The notes: generated by a model from the sequence alone, not told the origin. A stretch of 64,000 bases of DNA from Fusibacter sp963666805 (GCA_963666805.2 CAXXWR010000006.1:868001-932000), one strand, 5' to 3'. Numbered from the stretch's first letter, positions 33,578-42,064 are shown. A program made the numbers and translations.

Positions 33578-35881
33578 ATGAAAAAATGTTCAATTTGTAA
33601 GAAAAATATTGCAATGATGCGAACAGCTAAAATTGAAAACGGAAAAACTGAATACATCGATCTTTGTTTAGAGTGTGCTGAAAAAATGGGCTATCCTGTG
33701 ATGGACGAAATTATGAATCAAATTAATCTCAGTCCAGATGAAATGGATAACCTTTCAAAACAAATGAACAAGATGTTTGATAATATGGAACCCAATGAAG
33801 ACAATCCATTCCTTCATTTTATGAACAATGAAGAATCAGAAGCTTATGATGAAGTTGATGATGATTATGACATAGAAGAAGAGGAAGGCGACCTTGAGTA
33901 CGATCAAGAAGAATTGCTTGAAGAAGAAGAGGAAGAAGAACCTGTTAAGAAAGCAAGGAAGAAGGTCAAACTCAAAGCCCTTAAAAAATTTGGGACTAAC
34001 CTGATAGATAAAGCTAAAGACAATGAAATTGACCGTATTATCGGTAGAAATAGAGAAATTGATCGTGTGGTTCAAATTCTCAATAGAAGAAGTAAAAATA
34101 ACCCGATCCTTTTAGGTGAACCAGGGGTAGGTAAAACAGCTATTGCTGAAGGTCTTGCTGTGAGAATTGTTGAAAAACAAGTCCCTGAAAAATTACTTGA
34201 TACTGAGATTTATCTTCTTGATATGACAGCAGTTGTAGCAGGGACTCAGTTTAGAGGACAATTTGAAGGCCGTATGAAGTCGATTATTACCGAAGCGTCA
34301 AGCCATGGTAATATTATCTTGGTCATTGACGAAGTGCACAATATCATGGGAGCAGGTGAAGTACATGGAGGCGTGATGAACGCTGCTAACATCTTAAAAC
34401 CAGCCCTCGCACGAGGTGAAGTTCAGATTATCGGTGCAACGACACTTGAAGAATACCGTAACCATATTGAAAAAGATGCAGCACTTGAAAGACGTTTTCA
34501 ACCTGTCATTGTCGATGAACCTAACGTGGAAGACAGTATTGAAATCCTTAAAGGGATTAAAGACTACTATGAAAAATTCCACAAAGTGATTATTGATGAT
34601 GATGTCGTTGAGGCGGCAGTTAAACTGTCAAACCGTTATATTACAGATCGTTTCTTACCAGATAAGGCGATTGATGTGATTGATGAAGCAGGTTCAAGAG
34701 CTAATCTTAAAAACAAAGGGCTTGTTGAAATTAAAGCCTTAAATGAAGAACTTGAAAAATTGGTGGAAGAGCGCAAAGAAGCTGTTGCTGATGAAAATTA
34801 TGAAAAAGCAGCTGATATCCAAATGGAAGAAATGCGTCTTAGAAATCAAATTGAATCAATTGAACAATCTAACCGAAATGTTCACTTAACAGTGGAAGAT
34901 GTGGCATATGTGATTGAAGCGTGGACTAAAATTCCTGTTCAAAAGATTACAGAAGAAGAAGCTGAAAAGCTTTTAGAGCTTGAAAATAGACTTCATAGAC
35001 GTATTATTGGACAAGAACATGCAGTGGAATCCATTTCTAAATCAATCAGAAGAAGACGTTCTGGATTTGCTAAAAAGAAAAAGCCAGCTTCATTTATCTT
35101 TGTTGGACCAACGGGTGTTGGTAAAACAGAACTGGCTAGAACCATAGCTGATGAACTCTTTGGCAACGAAGATGCCATGATTCGTGTTGATATGTCTGAA
35201 TTTATGGAAAAACATACCGTGTCAAAACTGATTGGAGCGCCTCCGGGATACGTAGGCTTTGAAAATGGGGGGCAGTTAACTGAGAAAGTCAGAAGACATC
35301 CTTATTCAGTAATCTTACTGGATGAAATCGAAAAAGCCCATGCGGATGTTTTTAACTTATTGCTTCAAATTTTAGAAGATGGTCGCTTGACGGATGGTCA
35401 AGGGCGTACAGTATTCTTTGAAAATACGATTATTATCATGACTTCTAATATTGGAACAACTACTAAGTCCAATGGCATTGGTTTTGGTAGTGAAGCTGAT
35501 GATAAGGCGGAAGAACGTGTGAGAGAAATGTTAAAACAATCTTTCAGACCAGAGTTCCTCAACAGAGTTGATGACATTGTCGTCTTCAGAAGCCTTAAGA
35601 AAGAAGAACTTGGCAAAATCGTTGAATTACAACTTAAAGAAGTCAATGAAGAAGTGCGTGATAAGAAAATGCACATTGAATTCTCAGAAGACGTTAAGAA
35701 ACGTATCCTAGATGAAGGCTTCGATGAAAAATACGGTGCAAGACCACTTAGAAGAACCATTCAAAAATTGGTTGAAGATGAAATTGCAGAACTCTATATC
35801 CGTAAAAAATTGGTGGAAGGTTGTACCATGAAGTTCATCCTTGAAAACCAAAAAGTGACAGTTAATGTAGAGGAAGAATAG
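33578..35881 (+). CDS. clpE: ATP-dependent Clp protease ATPase subunit ClpE
   Basis: A 767-residue AAA+ unfoldase of the ClpE type. The N-terminus has a zinc finger (Cys4-X2-Cys7 and Cys30-X2-Cys33), followed by an acidic low-complexity stretch (about 85-125). AAA1 has GEPGVGKT and VIDEVHNI, a UVR-like coiled middle domain spans about 385-430, and AAA2 has GPTGVGKT and LLDEIEKA. ClpE unfolds proteins for ClpP and is usually induced by heat through CtsR; no clear CtsR heptad repeat was found. Upstream TTGACA (33487) and TATAAT (33503) are only 10 bases apart, so they are not one normal promoter. Confidence 0.93.
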   Translation: MKKCSICKKNIAMMRTAKIENGKTEYIDLCLECAEKMGYPVMDEIMNQINLSPDEMDNLSKQMNKMFDNMEPNEDNPFLHFMNNEESEAYDEVDDDYDIEEEEGDLEYDQEELLEEEEEEEPVKKARKKVKLKALKKFGTNLIDKAKDNEIDRIIGRNREIDRVVQILNRRSKNNPILLGEPGVGKTAIAEGLAVRIVEKQVPEKLLDTEIYLLDMTAVVAGTQFRGQFEGRMKSIITEASSHGNIILVIDEVHNIMGAGEVHGGVMNAANILKPALARGEVQIIGATTLEEYRNHIEKDAALERRFQPVIVDEPNVEDSIEILKGIKDYYEKFHKVIIDDDVVEAAVKLSNRYITDRFLPDKAIDVIDEAGSRANLKNKGLVEIKALNEELEKLVEERKEAVADENYEKAADIQMEEMRLRNQIESIEQSNRNVHLTVEDVAYVIEAWTKIPVQKITEEEAEKLLELENRLHRRIIGQEHAVESISKSIRRRRSGFAKKKKPASFIFVGPTGVGKTELARTIADELFGNEDAMIRVDMSEFMEKHTVSKLIGAPPGYVGFENGGQLTEKVRRHPYSVILLDEIEKAHADVFNLLLQILEDGRLTDGQGRTVFFENTIIIMTSNIGTTTKSNGIGFGSEADDKAEERVREMLKQSFRPEFLNRVDDIVVFRSLKKEELGKIVELQLKEVNEEVRDKKMHIEFSEDVKKRILDEGFDEKYGARPLRRTIQKLVEDEIAELYIRKKLVEGCTMKFILENQKVTVNVEEE

Positions 35882-35954
35882 GCATTAGGATAGATTGATT
35901 CTTGTATATGACATGACTCTGAAAAGTCAATCTGAATTTTATAGATAAAGGTAG

Positions 35955-35990
35955 AGCGTAGTGACTATAAGGTTGCTACGCTTTTTTTAT
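35955..35990 (+). terminator. terminator after clpE
   Basis: AGCGTAG and CTACGCT form a 7-bp stem with a 14-base loop, followed by a T run. It begins the left copy of a duplicated segment. Confidence 0.75.
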
Positions 35991-36063
35991 TATAAAAACC
36001 ATTTATTACCAATTTAGTAAAGTTCACGTGGAAAACACATTAAAGGTTTATCATTGGTATATG
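35955..36063 (+). repeat. duplicated intergenic element, left copy
   Basis: About 109 bases repeated directly at 36807-36916. The first part is a terminator hairpin; the second, from about 35998, matches the other copy in 63 of 66 positions. Inside, ACCAAT (36008-36013) can pair with ATTGGT (36053-36058) across a 39-base loop containing CACGTG. The element is not part of a recognised gene. Confidence 0.85.
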
Positions 36064-36208
36064 GAATAAATTTTACATAAAGGATGACAAATGGAATGTT
36101 ACTACTACTTCAAGATATCCGTGGTATGATAGAGATTCTGGAATAGCAGCAAGTGCTCAATTTAATTATCAAGGACGTATAGAACTGTCGATTAGAAGTC
36201 ATAATTGA
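36044..36208 (+). pseudogene. truncated C-terminal gene remnant
   Basis: An open frame of 54 codons ends with TGA at 36206-36208 and has no start codon at its left end, where it runs out of the repeat copy. It encodes a beta-like, Trp/Tyr/Ser-rich peptide (KWNVTTTSRYPWYDRDSG, then IELSIRSHN) that resembles the end of a secreted or cell-surface protein. No family is recognised. It is read as a remnant of a gene lost during rearrangement around the duplicated element. Confidence 0.45.
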
Positions 36209-36241
36209 AATCTAAATAATGAAAGGGTATAAGAGTATAAA

Positions 36242-36718
36242 ATGAAAAAGAGGATAACGATTGAAGTATTGATAATGATTATATTGCTTACATCTTTACA
36301 CTTTTATGAAACAAATAAAGCGTTTTGGCATTATTATGACCATTCATATCATTTGTTGTATCAACGGCTTTATTTTGCTGATAGGTATTACAACGCGCAT
36401 GGAGAGGAAGACAGAAGCGAACTTCGACAAACATTATTACTAGTTAGAGGTGGGCATGATATTGAGCGGTACGGTTCTTCGAGGCGAGTAGCTTTACTCT
36501 ATTCAAAGTTTGATTTTGTTTTTTACACAATTCCATTTAGGATGCCAACGCCAGAAGACACGCCTCATTTTTATGAAGTACTCGACGAGATTACTCAAAA
36601 AATGTATTTTCTAAGGACGGAAAAAGAACTTAAAAATCTCACAGAGGAAGAATATAATGAAATTGTAGGACTCCTGGATGAACTTTATAATATTGCATTT
36701 CAGTTGGAAGAAAAGTAG
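36242..36718 (+). CDS. hypothetical protein with N-terminal membrane anchor, 158 aa
   Basis: Residues about 6-20 are a hydrophobic anchor or uncleaved signal; the remainder is a charged, probably extracytoplasmic helical domain rich in Tyr, Arg and Glu (DHSYHLLYQRLYFADRYYNAHGEEDRS, LTEEEYNEIVGLLDEL). I do not recognise it. The ribosome site (AAAGGG, 14 bases before ATG) is weak. It lies between the two copies of the duplicated element and beside the gene remnant, so it may be part of a recently rearranged or acquired segment. Confidence 0.6.
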   Translation: MKKRITIEVLIMIILLTSLHFYETNKAFWHYYDHSYHLLYQRLYFADRYYNAHGEEDRSELRQTLLLVRGGHDIERYGSSRRVALLYSKFDFVFYTIPFRMPTPEDTPHFYEVLDEITQKMYFLRTEKELKNLTEEEYNEIVGLLDELYNIAFQLEEK

Positions 36719-36806
36719 ATGCTTTGGATGACTTTTAATACTAAGAGCTTTATAAAGAGTGATGATTAGAACCTAATACAATTTTATTGAAGTGATGATT
36801 TTTAAA

Positions 36807-36841
36807 AGCGTAGTGACTGTGAGAGTTGCTACGCTTTTTTG
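36807..36841 (+). terminator. terminator after the 158-aa hypothetical gene
   Basis: AGCGTAG/CTACGCT stem with a T run, nearly identical to the terminator at 35955. Confidence 0.75.
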
Positions 36842-36916
36842 AATGTTCAAACCATTTATCCCCAATTTAGTAAAGTTCACGTGGAAAACACATTAAAGGT
36901 TTATCATTGGGATATG
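36807..36916 (+). repeat. duplicated intergenic element, right copy
   Basis: Direct repeat of 35955-36063. In this copy the outer pairing is CCCAAT (36861-36866) with ATTGGG (36906-36911), so the A-T pair of the left copy is replaced by C-G on both sides. It ends about 30 bases before the start codon of a small membrane protein, so it could lie in that gene's leader or promoter. Confidence 0.85.
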
Positions 36917-36945
36917 TCGAATGTAAAGCATAGGGAGGTGATTCA

Positions 36946-37296
36946 ATGAAATTTTTCGGATTATTTTATTTGGCATTGGGAATCCTATATGCTTTTTATG
37001 TCAATAAACAAAAAGAAATCGTCAGTGCCTATTCTACAGAAAAAGTTGAAAAAGTTCTCAATCAAAAGGCCTATTTTAAGCTTCAGTGGACAGTAGGTAT
37101 GATTAATAGTGCTATTATTGCTGTGAGCGGACTTGTCTTTTTCTTTGGTTTTCCCTATTGGGAAATGAAACTCATCATAGTCCCTGTTCTTTCAGTGATT
37201 CTCTTTAATATCAACAACACGATTCTGTTTAAGGAATCTGTAAAAAGACGTTTAATTAAGCCAGCTTCAGATAAAGAGCGTAAGCCAAAAAGATAA
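36946..37296 (+). CDS. small membrane protein, 116 aa
   Basis: Three likely membrane spans (about residues 3-18, 48-70 and 75-95) with a basic C-terminal tail rich in Lys and Arg. No catalytic motif is seen and I do not recognise the family. GGGAGGTG precedes the ATG, making it a convincing gene. It follows the right copy of the duplicated element. Confidence 0.7.
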   Translation: MKFFGLFYLALGILYAFYVNKQKEIVSAYSTEKVEKVLNQKAYFKLQWTVGMINSAIIAVSGLVFFFGFPYWEMKLIIVPVLSVILFNINNTILFKESVKRRLIKPASDKERKPKR

Positions 37297-37303
37297 AATA
37301 AAT

Positions 37304-37329
37304 AAAGCAAGTCAACGACCTGCTTTTAA
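37304..37329. terminator. weak terminator between converging genes
   Basis: AAAGCA-GT and AC-TGCTTT form an interrupted short hairpin followed by TTTT. The assignment is tentative. Confidence 0.4.
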
Positions 37330-37345
37330 AATACATTTAAACTGG

Positions 37346-37852
37346 CTAATCTTCAAGGGTTAACTTGATGATTAAGTCTTTATACTGAGGATACTGTTTA
37401 ATTAAATCATCCCGCTTAAAGAGTTCAAAGTCTCTAAATTCAAAACCAGGCGCTACCATACAGCCAACCAATGAGTAGCCTTCTTCATTCATAGCAGACC
37501 CAAAAATCGTTTCCTTTGGCACTAGGAATTGAGGTAGCTCACCTTTTTCGATATTGAGACCGAGTTTCTGTGTGATGAGATCACCTTCAGGGGTAATCAT
37601 ATAGACAGTGAGTGGCGAACCCGCATGGTAATACCACATTTCATCTGATTTAAGGCGGTGGAAATTGGATACTTCACCGTCTTCGAGCAAAAAGTAAATG
37701 CTCGTCCAAAGTTTGCGTTTGTCGTCGTAGTTAACGTTGAGTTCAGCAGAAGAAATCAAATCTTCAGCCACATAGGATTCTTTAAAATAGCCACCTTCTG
37801 GATGAGGTGTCATTTGAAGTTGTTTAATAAAGTCTTTTGCAGTGTACATCAT
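37346..37852 (-). CDS. cupin domain protein, DUF985 family
   Basis: A 168-residue protein of the Cupin_5/DUF985 family: HPEGGYFKESY, SIYFLLEDGEVSNFHRLKSDEMWYYHAG and CMVAPGFEFRDFELF are the family blocks. The cupin beta-barrel with conserved His and Glu residues suggests metal-dependent sugar or small-molecule chemistry, but no reaction is established. The start has two consecutive ATGs behind AGGAGATA. It is a single minus-strand gene. Confidence 0.85.
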   Translation of the reverse strand: MMYTAKDFIKQLQMTPHPEGGYFKESYVAEDLISSAELNVNYDDKRKLWTSIYFLLEDGEVSNFHRLKSDEMWYYHAGSPLTVYMITPEGDLITQKLGLNIEKGELPQFLVPKETIFGSAMNEEGYSLVGCMVAPGFEFRDFELFKRDDLIKQYPQYKDLIIKLTLED

Positions 37853-37978
37853 TATCTCCTTATTGTCTTGGTCTTATTGTAACATGTAAGGTGAAAAAAC
37901 AGTAAAGGTGAAAATCCAAGTAAGCGTGTTTGTTGATTTGCGAAAAATGCTTTGGATAGACTAAGGGTATCTGAATCT

Positions 37979-38314
37979 TTAAATATCCAAGAGCGTTTTT
38001 TCAAAGATTATCTTTAACAGTTGTTCAGGGACAGGTTGATTCAAATAGATTTGTAGCATGCCCTTTGGTGTGATTTTATAGTCACTGAGAGACTCTTTGT
38101 AATCAATAATAGCACTTGCCTCAATATTGAGGTGATCTTTAAAAGGAATAAGACGAACAAAGTGGTCATTGAGATAAAAAGAGGGTAATTTGGCCCACAG
38201 TATTGATTCAAGGGCTTCATCAATGCTCTCTGTAAGTATTTGATAGACGTGGTTAAATAGATCTTGGATGGGATCGGGATACTTTTTTAAATAGTCAATA
38301 AAGAGGTCATTCAT
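37979..38314 (-). CDS. DUF1801 domain protein (YdhG-like)
   Basis: A 111-residue protein with the DUF1801/YdhG pattern: an amphipathic helix, ALESILWAKLPSFYLND, then VRLIPFKDHLNIEA and KGMLQIYLNQPVPEQLL. Family members include small iron-chaperone-like and unknown-function proteins. The frame includes a TTG one codon upstream, but ATG at 38314 sits at the right distance from AAGGA. Function is not known. Confidence 0.7.
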   Translation of the reverse strand: MNDLFIDYLKKYPDPIQDLFNHVYQILTESIDEALESILWAKLPSFYLNDHFVRLIPFKDHLNIEASAIIDYKESLSDYKITPKGMLQIYLNQPVPEQLLKIIFEKTLLDI

Positions 38315-38427
38315 CAAATCATCCTTTCTAGAGGGAAAACGATATTATAAAGCGTTAACCAGTATAGTATCATTATATGATTATTTAAGTGTTGTGCAAC
38401 GTTTTAGTATAAAAGAAGGAGGGTTAA

Positions 38428-38730
38428 ATGAGAAAAATTGATAACGTAAGAGATTACTTTTTAGTGGCTGGAATTGCTTTTTTTATCATAGGTTATATCA
38501 TTGGGCTTGGCCCCAGTTTTTTAAGTTATGACTTGGTTTATGTTCGCAAGTATTTCTTTTGGAGTTTAGCAGTTATGATGGTTTTCGGGCGTATTATTTT
38601 AAAACTCTTATCGGAAATGATTGAGAAAATTAAGGATTATCAGATTAAATCACTTGAAAAAGAAATCAAATCCTTGAATAAACAAGTCTCTCATCTAGAA
38701 TCGATTGTTAAAAATGACAAGGACGAATAA
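38428..38730 (+). CDS. small membrane protein with C-terminal coiled coil, 100 aa
   Basis: Two membrane spans (about residues 12-30 and 45-65) are followed by a coiled coil (LEKEIKSLNKQVSHLESIV). The same plan recurs in the next gene, suggesting paralogues. AGGAGGG precedes the ATG. No family is recognised; the coiled coil suggests oligomerisation or a partner protein at the inner membrane face. Confidence 0.65.
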   Translation: MRKIDNVRDYFLVAGIAFFIIGYIIGLGPSFLSYDLVYVRKYFFWSLAVMMVFGRIILKLLSEMIEKIKDYQIKSLEKEIKSLNKQVSHLESIVKNDKDE

Positions 38731-38783
38731 AGAAATCAAAAATAGATAAAATAATATATAAGGCACATATTTTAGGAGTACAT

Positions 38784-39110
38784 ATGAAAGAGTCAAATCG
38801 CTTATTAAAAATAAGCAATATTTTTTCACTTTTAGGGACAATCGGGATTATTTTCCTTGTTCTTGCACTGGTTTGTTGGTGGGGTGGGTTACCGAATGGG
38901 ATTGTTTTTGTCATCTTTTGCCTTTCATTCATTGCGGTCATGTTTTTTTCGAGCTTTTATTTGAATTTCTTTGGTCAAGAAGTTGAGCGTGTGAGAAAAG
39001 TTGAGATTCGTGAGCTTAATGAGCAGATCAGAGTTTTAAATCGACAAGTCGATACCTTAACGGCCGACTTGACAAAAGTAAAAAGTCAGATTATTATGAA
39101 AGAAGAATAA
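38784..39110 (+). CDS. small membrane protein with C-terminal coiled coil, 108 aa (paralogue)
   Basis: Two membrane spans (about residues 15-35 and 40-62) and then EIRELNEQIRVLNRQVDTL, a heptad-repeat coiled coil like that in the preceding protein. The order and length match the upstream protein despite low identity, so a tandem duplication is likely. TAGGAG precedes the ATG. Function is unknown. Confidence 0.65.
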   Translation: MKESNRLLKISNIFSLLGTIGIIFLVLALVCWWGGLPNGIVFVIFCLSFIAVMFFSSFYLNFFGQEVERVRKVEIRELNEQIRVLNRQVDTLTADLTKVKSQIIMKEE

Positions 39111-39125
39111 AAACAGGAGAACGCA

Positions 39126-39251
39126 ATGAACTCATTACTTACAGTTAATTTAAAAATGTATACAATGCCTTTATTTGTGTCTGGAATCGCGTATATTTCA
39201 GCCATTAGAGGGATAGGTGCGTCTAAAATTAATGTTAATAGTAGTAAGTGA
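39126..39251 (+). CDS. candidate small membrane peptide, 41 aa
   Basis: A short frame with CAGGAG before its ATG encodes 41 residues with one possible hydrophobic span (MPLFVSGIAYISAI). It begins 15 bases after the upstream paralogue and is followed by a terminator, so it fits as the third gene of that operon. Its size makes chance possible. Confidence 0.45.
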   Translation: MNSLLTVNLKMYTMPLFVSGIAYISAIRGIGASKINVNSSK

Positions 39252-39278
39252 GTTTAGAATAAACCAGTGAATATCATC

Positions 39279-39310
39279 ACTCAGGTAGGCTCGCTTACCT
39301 GAGTTTTTTA
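39279..39310 (+). terminator. terminator after the small membrane protein operon
   Basis: ACTCAGGTA pairs with TACCTGAGT, followed by a T run. Confidence 0.85.
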
Positions 39311-39340
39311 ATACCCAAAGTTAGACCCAGCCATTTTTAT

Positions 39341-39367
39341 TTGACCTTTTTAGAGGATAAATAGAAT
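39341..39367 (+). promoter_or_regulatory. candidate promoter of the second ABC-F gene
   Basis: TTGACC (39341-39346) and TAGAAT (39362-39367), spaced 15 bases, or AATAAT at 39365 with 18 bases, place a transcription start just before the leader terminator at 39395. Confidence 0.5.
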
Positions 39368-39394
39368 AATTCTGAGGTTAATCTTTTAAGTCAT

Positions 39395-39424
39395 GCTCAG
39401 GTAAGTTGCCTGAGCTTTTTATTT
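39395..39424 (+). terminator. leader terminator, possible attenuator of the ABC-F gene
   Basis: GCTCAGG/CCTGAGC stem with a T run lies between the candidate promoter and the ABC-F start codon, about 50 bases before it. A terminator in a leader is typical of genes controlled by transcription attenuation. Confidence 0.75.
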
Positions 39425-39471
39425 ACCCTAAAAGGCAATGCATGAGTGTGAACGGATAAAGGAGATTAACC

Positions 39472-41397
39472 ATGTTAGATTTAACGATTAAAAATTTGAA
39501 AAAAGTCTATTTTTCGGACCCCGTTTTTGAGGACATCAATATTGATCTTAAAAAAGGTGAAAAAGTAGGCCTTTTAGGTGAAAATGGAACGGGCAAAACA
39601 ACCCTCTTTAGAATTATCAATGGCGAGGAGACACTTACGTCAGGCGATTTGTTTTTAAGAAAAGGCCTTAAAATAGGTTACCTTAAACAGATGCCTTCTG
39701 AGTATGAAGACCTTGATGTGAGAGGGGTGCTTCTTAGCGCTTTTAAAGACTTGCAGGTGCTCAATGATCGCATGAGATGGCTTGAAAAAGAGATGGCAAA
39801 TAACACAGAAGGCTTGGATGAACTGCTAGTAGAATACAGTAAGTGCCAAGTCAAATATGAGGCCATGGGTGGTTATGAAATCTTTGAGAAGATGTCTAAA
39901 ATTTGTGAGGGGCTTCGCTTTGATGAAGCGATGTTATCTAAAGCCTATGGGGTTTTAAGTGGTGGTGAGAAGACACGGGTTGAACTGGGCAAACAATTGC
40001 TTGAAAGTCCAGATGTCCTCTTACTTGATGAACCGACCAACCATTTGGACATTGAGACAACAGAGTGGCTAGAAAACTATTTAAAGGCCTATGAAGGGTC
40101 AGTCCTTATCATTTCCCATGACCGTTATTTTTTAGACCGTGTCATTGACCGTATTTATGAAATCAAGGGCGGCACAACTGAAATATATCTAGGCAATTAC
40201 TCTTACTATCTTGAAGAGCGTCAAAGTCGTTATGAAAATCAGTTGAAGTATTATAATGCCCAACAGAAAAAGCTCAAGCAAATGGAAGAAGCGGCTAAGC
40301 GTATGCGGGACTGGGCAGGTCGTGCTGACAATGAGGCGATGTTTGTTAGAGCCAAAGCTATGGAAAAACGTATTGAGAAGATGGACAAGATTGATAAGCC
40401 CTTAATGAATACAAAAGGCATTCAAGTGGCATTTGAGAGTGAAGGCCGTTCAGCAAAGGAAGTCATTAAGGTAAGAGATTATCACTTGGGCATAGGCGAT
40501 TTAACGCTAGCACGTGATGTCAATTTTACCATACGCTACAAAGACCATGTGGCTTTAATCGGTGCAAATGGGACAGGCAAAAGTACCCTTGTGAAAGCGA
40601 TTTTAAGGGATATGGATCATGAAGAAAGCCCTATCAAAGTGGGGTCAAGGGTCAATATTGGCTATCTGGAACAAGATATTCAGTTTAAAGACCCTGAAAT
40701 GACGTTGATAGAAGCTTATAAAGACTATTATCCCCTTCCTGATGGACAAATCAGAAACGAGCTGGCAGCTTTTAAGTTTTATAAAGATCATGTCTTTAAG
40801 AAAATTAAAAACTTATCAGGGGGTGAAAAAGTGAGGTTGATGTTGGCGATTCTCATGAAGCAGGACATCAACTGTCTGGTACTCGATGAACCGACTAACC
40901 ACATTGATATCAAGACCAAAGAAGTGCTAGAGGAAACTCTGGAAAGTTTTGAGGGAACGATTTTGTTTATTACCCATGACCGCTTCTTTCTCAATAAAAT
41001 GGCTGACCGTATTTTTGAGATTGAAGATCAAAGCTTAGTGACTTATGAAGGTGACTATGAGGCTTACAAAATTCAGAAAGCCAAGAGGGCTCAAAGCGAA
41101 ATATCTCAATATGATGAAAAAGACAAGCTGAAAACTGAATCAAATTCAAAATTAAAAGAGCAAGCTCCTAAAGAAAGACAGGCACCTGTTAAGGAAATGA
41201 AGAAAATGAACACCTATAAGATCAATCAAATGGAAAGTGAGATTTTAGAGATTGAAGAAGCGATTGAGTTCCAAAAGAGCGAGCTTGAAGGGCTTGAAAG
41301 TGATTATGTGAAAATGCAGGAAGTGCTTGAAAGCCTAGCCAATTTAGAAGCAAAACTCGAAGAGGCGATGGAAGCCTATTATGCCTATATTGAGTAG
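39472..41397 (+). CDS. ABC-F family ATPase with C-terminal coiled coil
   Basis: A 641-residue ABC-F protein. Domain 1 has GENGTGKT, LSGGEKTRVELG and VLLLDEPTNHLDIE; domain 2 has GANGTGKST, LSGGEKVRLML and LVLDEPTNHID. A long linker joins them and a C-terminal extension of about 100 residues (545-641) is strongly coiled-coil, as in the Uup/YfmM/YdiF-like group. Such proteins act on ribosomes; this one may be housekeeping or antibiotic-protective. It is not paralogous in detail to the gene at 11537, which lacks the tail. AAGGAG precedes the ATG, and the gene is ended by a very strong terminator. Confidence 0.9.
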   Translation: MLDLTIKNLKKVYFSDPVFEDINIDLKKGEKVGLLGENGTGKTTLFRIINGEETLTSGDLFLRKGLKIGYLKQMPSEYEDLDVRGVLLSAFKDLQVLNDRMRWLEKEMANNTEGLDELLVEYSKCQVKYEAMGGYEIFEKMSKICEGLRFDEAMLSKAYGVLSGGEKTRVELGKQLLESPDVLLLDEPTNHLDIETTEWLENYLKAYEGSVLIISHDRYFLDRVIDRIYEIKGGTTEIYLGNYSYYLEERQSRYENQLKYYNAQQKKLKQMEEAAKRMRDWAGRADNEAMFVRAKAMEKRIEKMDKIDKPLMNTKGIQVAFESEGRSAKEVIKVRDYHLGIGDLTLARDVNFTIRYKDHVALIGANGTGKSTLVKAILRDMDHEESPIKVGSRVNIGYLEQDIQFKDPEMTLIEAYKDYYPLPDGQIRNELAAFKFYKDHVFKKIKNLSGGEKVRLMLAILMKQDINCLVLDEPTNHIDIKTKEVLEETLESFEGTILFITHDRFFLNKMADRIFEIEDQSLVTYEGDYEAYKIQKAKRAQSEISQYDEKDKLKTESNSKLKEQAPKERQAPVKEMKKMNTYKINQMESEILEIEEAIEFQKSELEGLESDYVKMQEVLESLANLEAKLEEAMEAYYAYIE

Positions 41398-41420
41398 ACT
41401 TGTAGCTTATTAGGTAAGAA

Positions 41421-41478
41421 AGCGTCAACTCCCCAACCCTTCATGAGGATTTCCATAAGGGGGGAGTTGACGCTTTTA
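41421..41478. terminator. strong long terminator between ABC-F and thioesterase genes
   Basis: A perfect 14-bp outer stem (AGCGTCAACTCCCC at 41421-41434 with 41461-41474) and an inner CCCTT/AAGGG pairing, then TTTT. Convergent genes flank it. Confidence 0.9.
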
Positions 41479-41486
41479 TCATTGAT

Positions 41487-41906
41487 CTATTCCCTAGACA
41501 GTTGATCTTCTCTTTCAAGAGCCCTTTGTTCTAGACTTGAATGATTGACAAGGTATCTGACATGGGTACCTTCACCGATTTTACCGACTTCATCAAAGGC
41601 TTCCATTGAAAGGGTGACACGGACTTTTGTCGCATCAATCACTTTAACCTTGACACTGACTGTGCTTCCGATCCGAGTCGGTTTAAAATGGTCGACTTCA
41701 ACATGCTTGCCAACGGAGATAAAATCCTCTGGAAGCATATCGTCTATGAGTTTAGAAGAGGCTTCCACCATCATTGCCACCAGACGAGGGGTGGCGAAGA
41801 GGTCTTCAATTTTACCACTTCCATAGTTGAGTGAGGTGTCTTTTTCAGTCACCTTCTTTTGAAGAATGTATTCTTTGCCAACGTCAATCGCTTTGATTGC
41901 AATCAT
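41487..41906 (-). CDS. hot-dog thioesterase, FlK-like
   Basis: A 139-residue protein with the hot-dog fold. The segment ATPRLVAMMVEASSKL and GKHVEVDHFKPTRIGSTV match the FlK-type acyl-CoA thioesterase family, which in Streptomyces hydrolyses fluoroacetyl-CoA; here the substrate is unknown. A GTG one codon earlier is possible, but ATG 41906 has the better distance from AGGAGG. Confidence 0.8.
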   Translation of the reverse strand: MIAIKAIDVGKEYILQKKVTEKDTSLNYGSGKIEDLFATPRLVAMMVEASSKLIDDMLPEDFISVGKHVEVDHFKPTRIGSTVSVKVKVIDATKVRVTLSMEAFDEVGKIGEGTHVRYLVNHSSLEQRALEREDQLSRE

Positions 41907-42064
41907 CACATCGCCTCCTATTCATGCGTATTTGTAGTATTATAGATATACCCCAATAGTGTGCCGCTTAATAATCTGTCTCTATTTACTTTTCAGATGT
42001 TTTTGATAAAATAAGGTATTATAAGGATGAATTTTACAAATAAATACATAAGAGGTGATGCTTT

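Larger units (their letters stand above)
35882..36241. other. intergenic region after clpE
   Basis: 360 bases hold the clpE terminator, the left duplicated element and the gene remnant. No other feature is seen. Confidence 0.6.
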
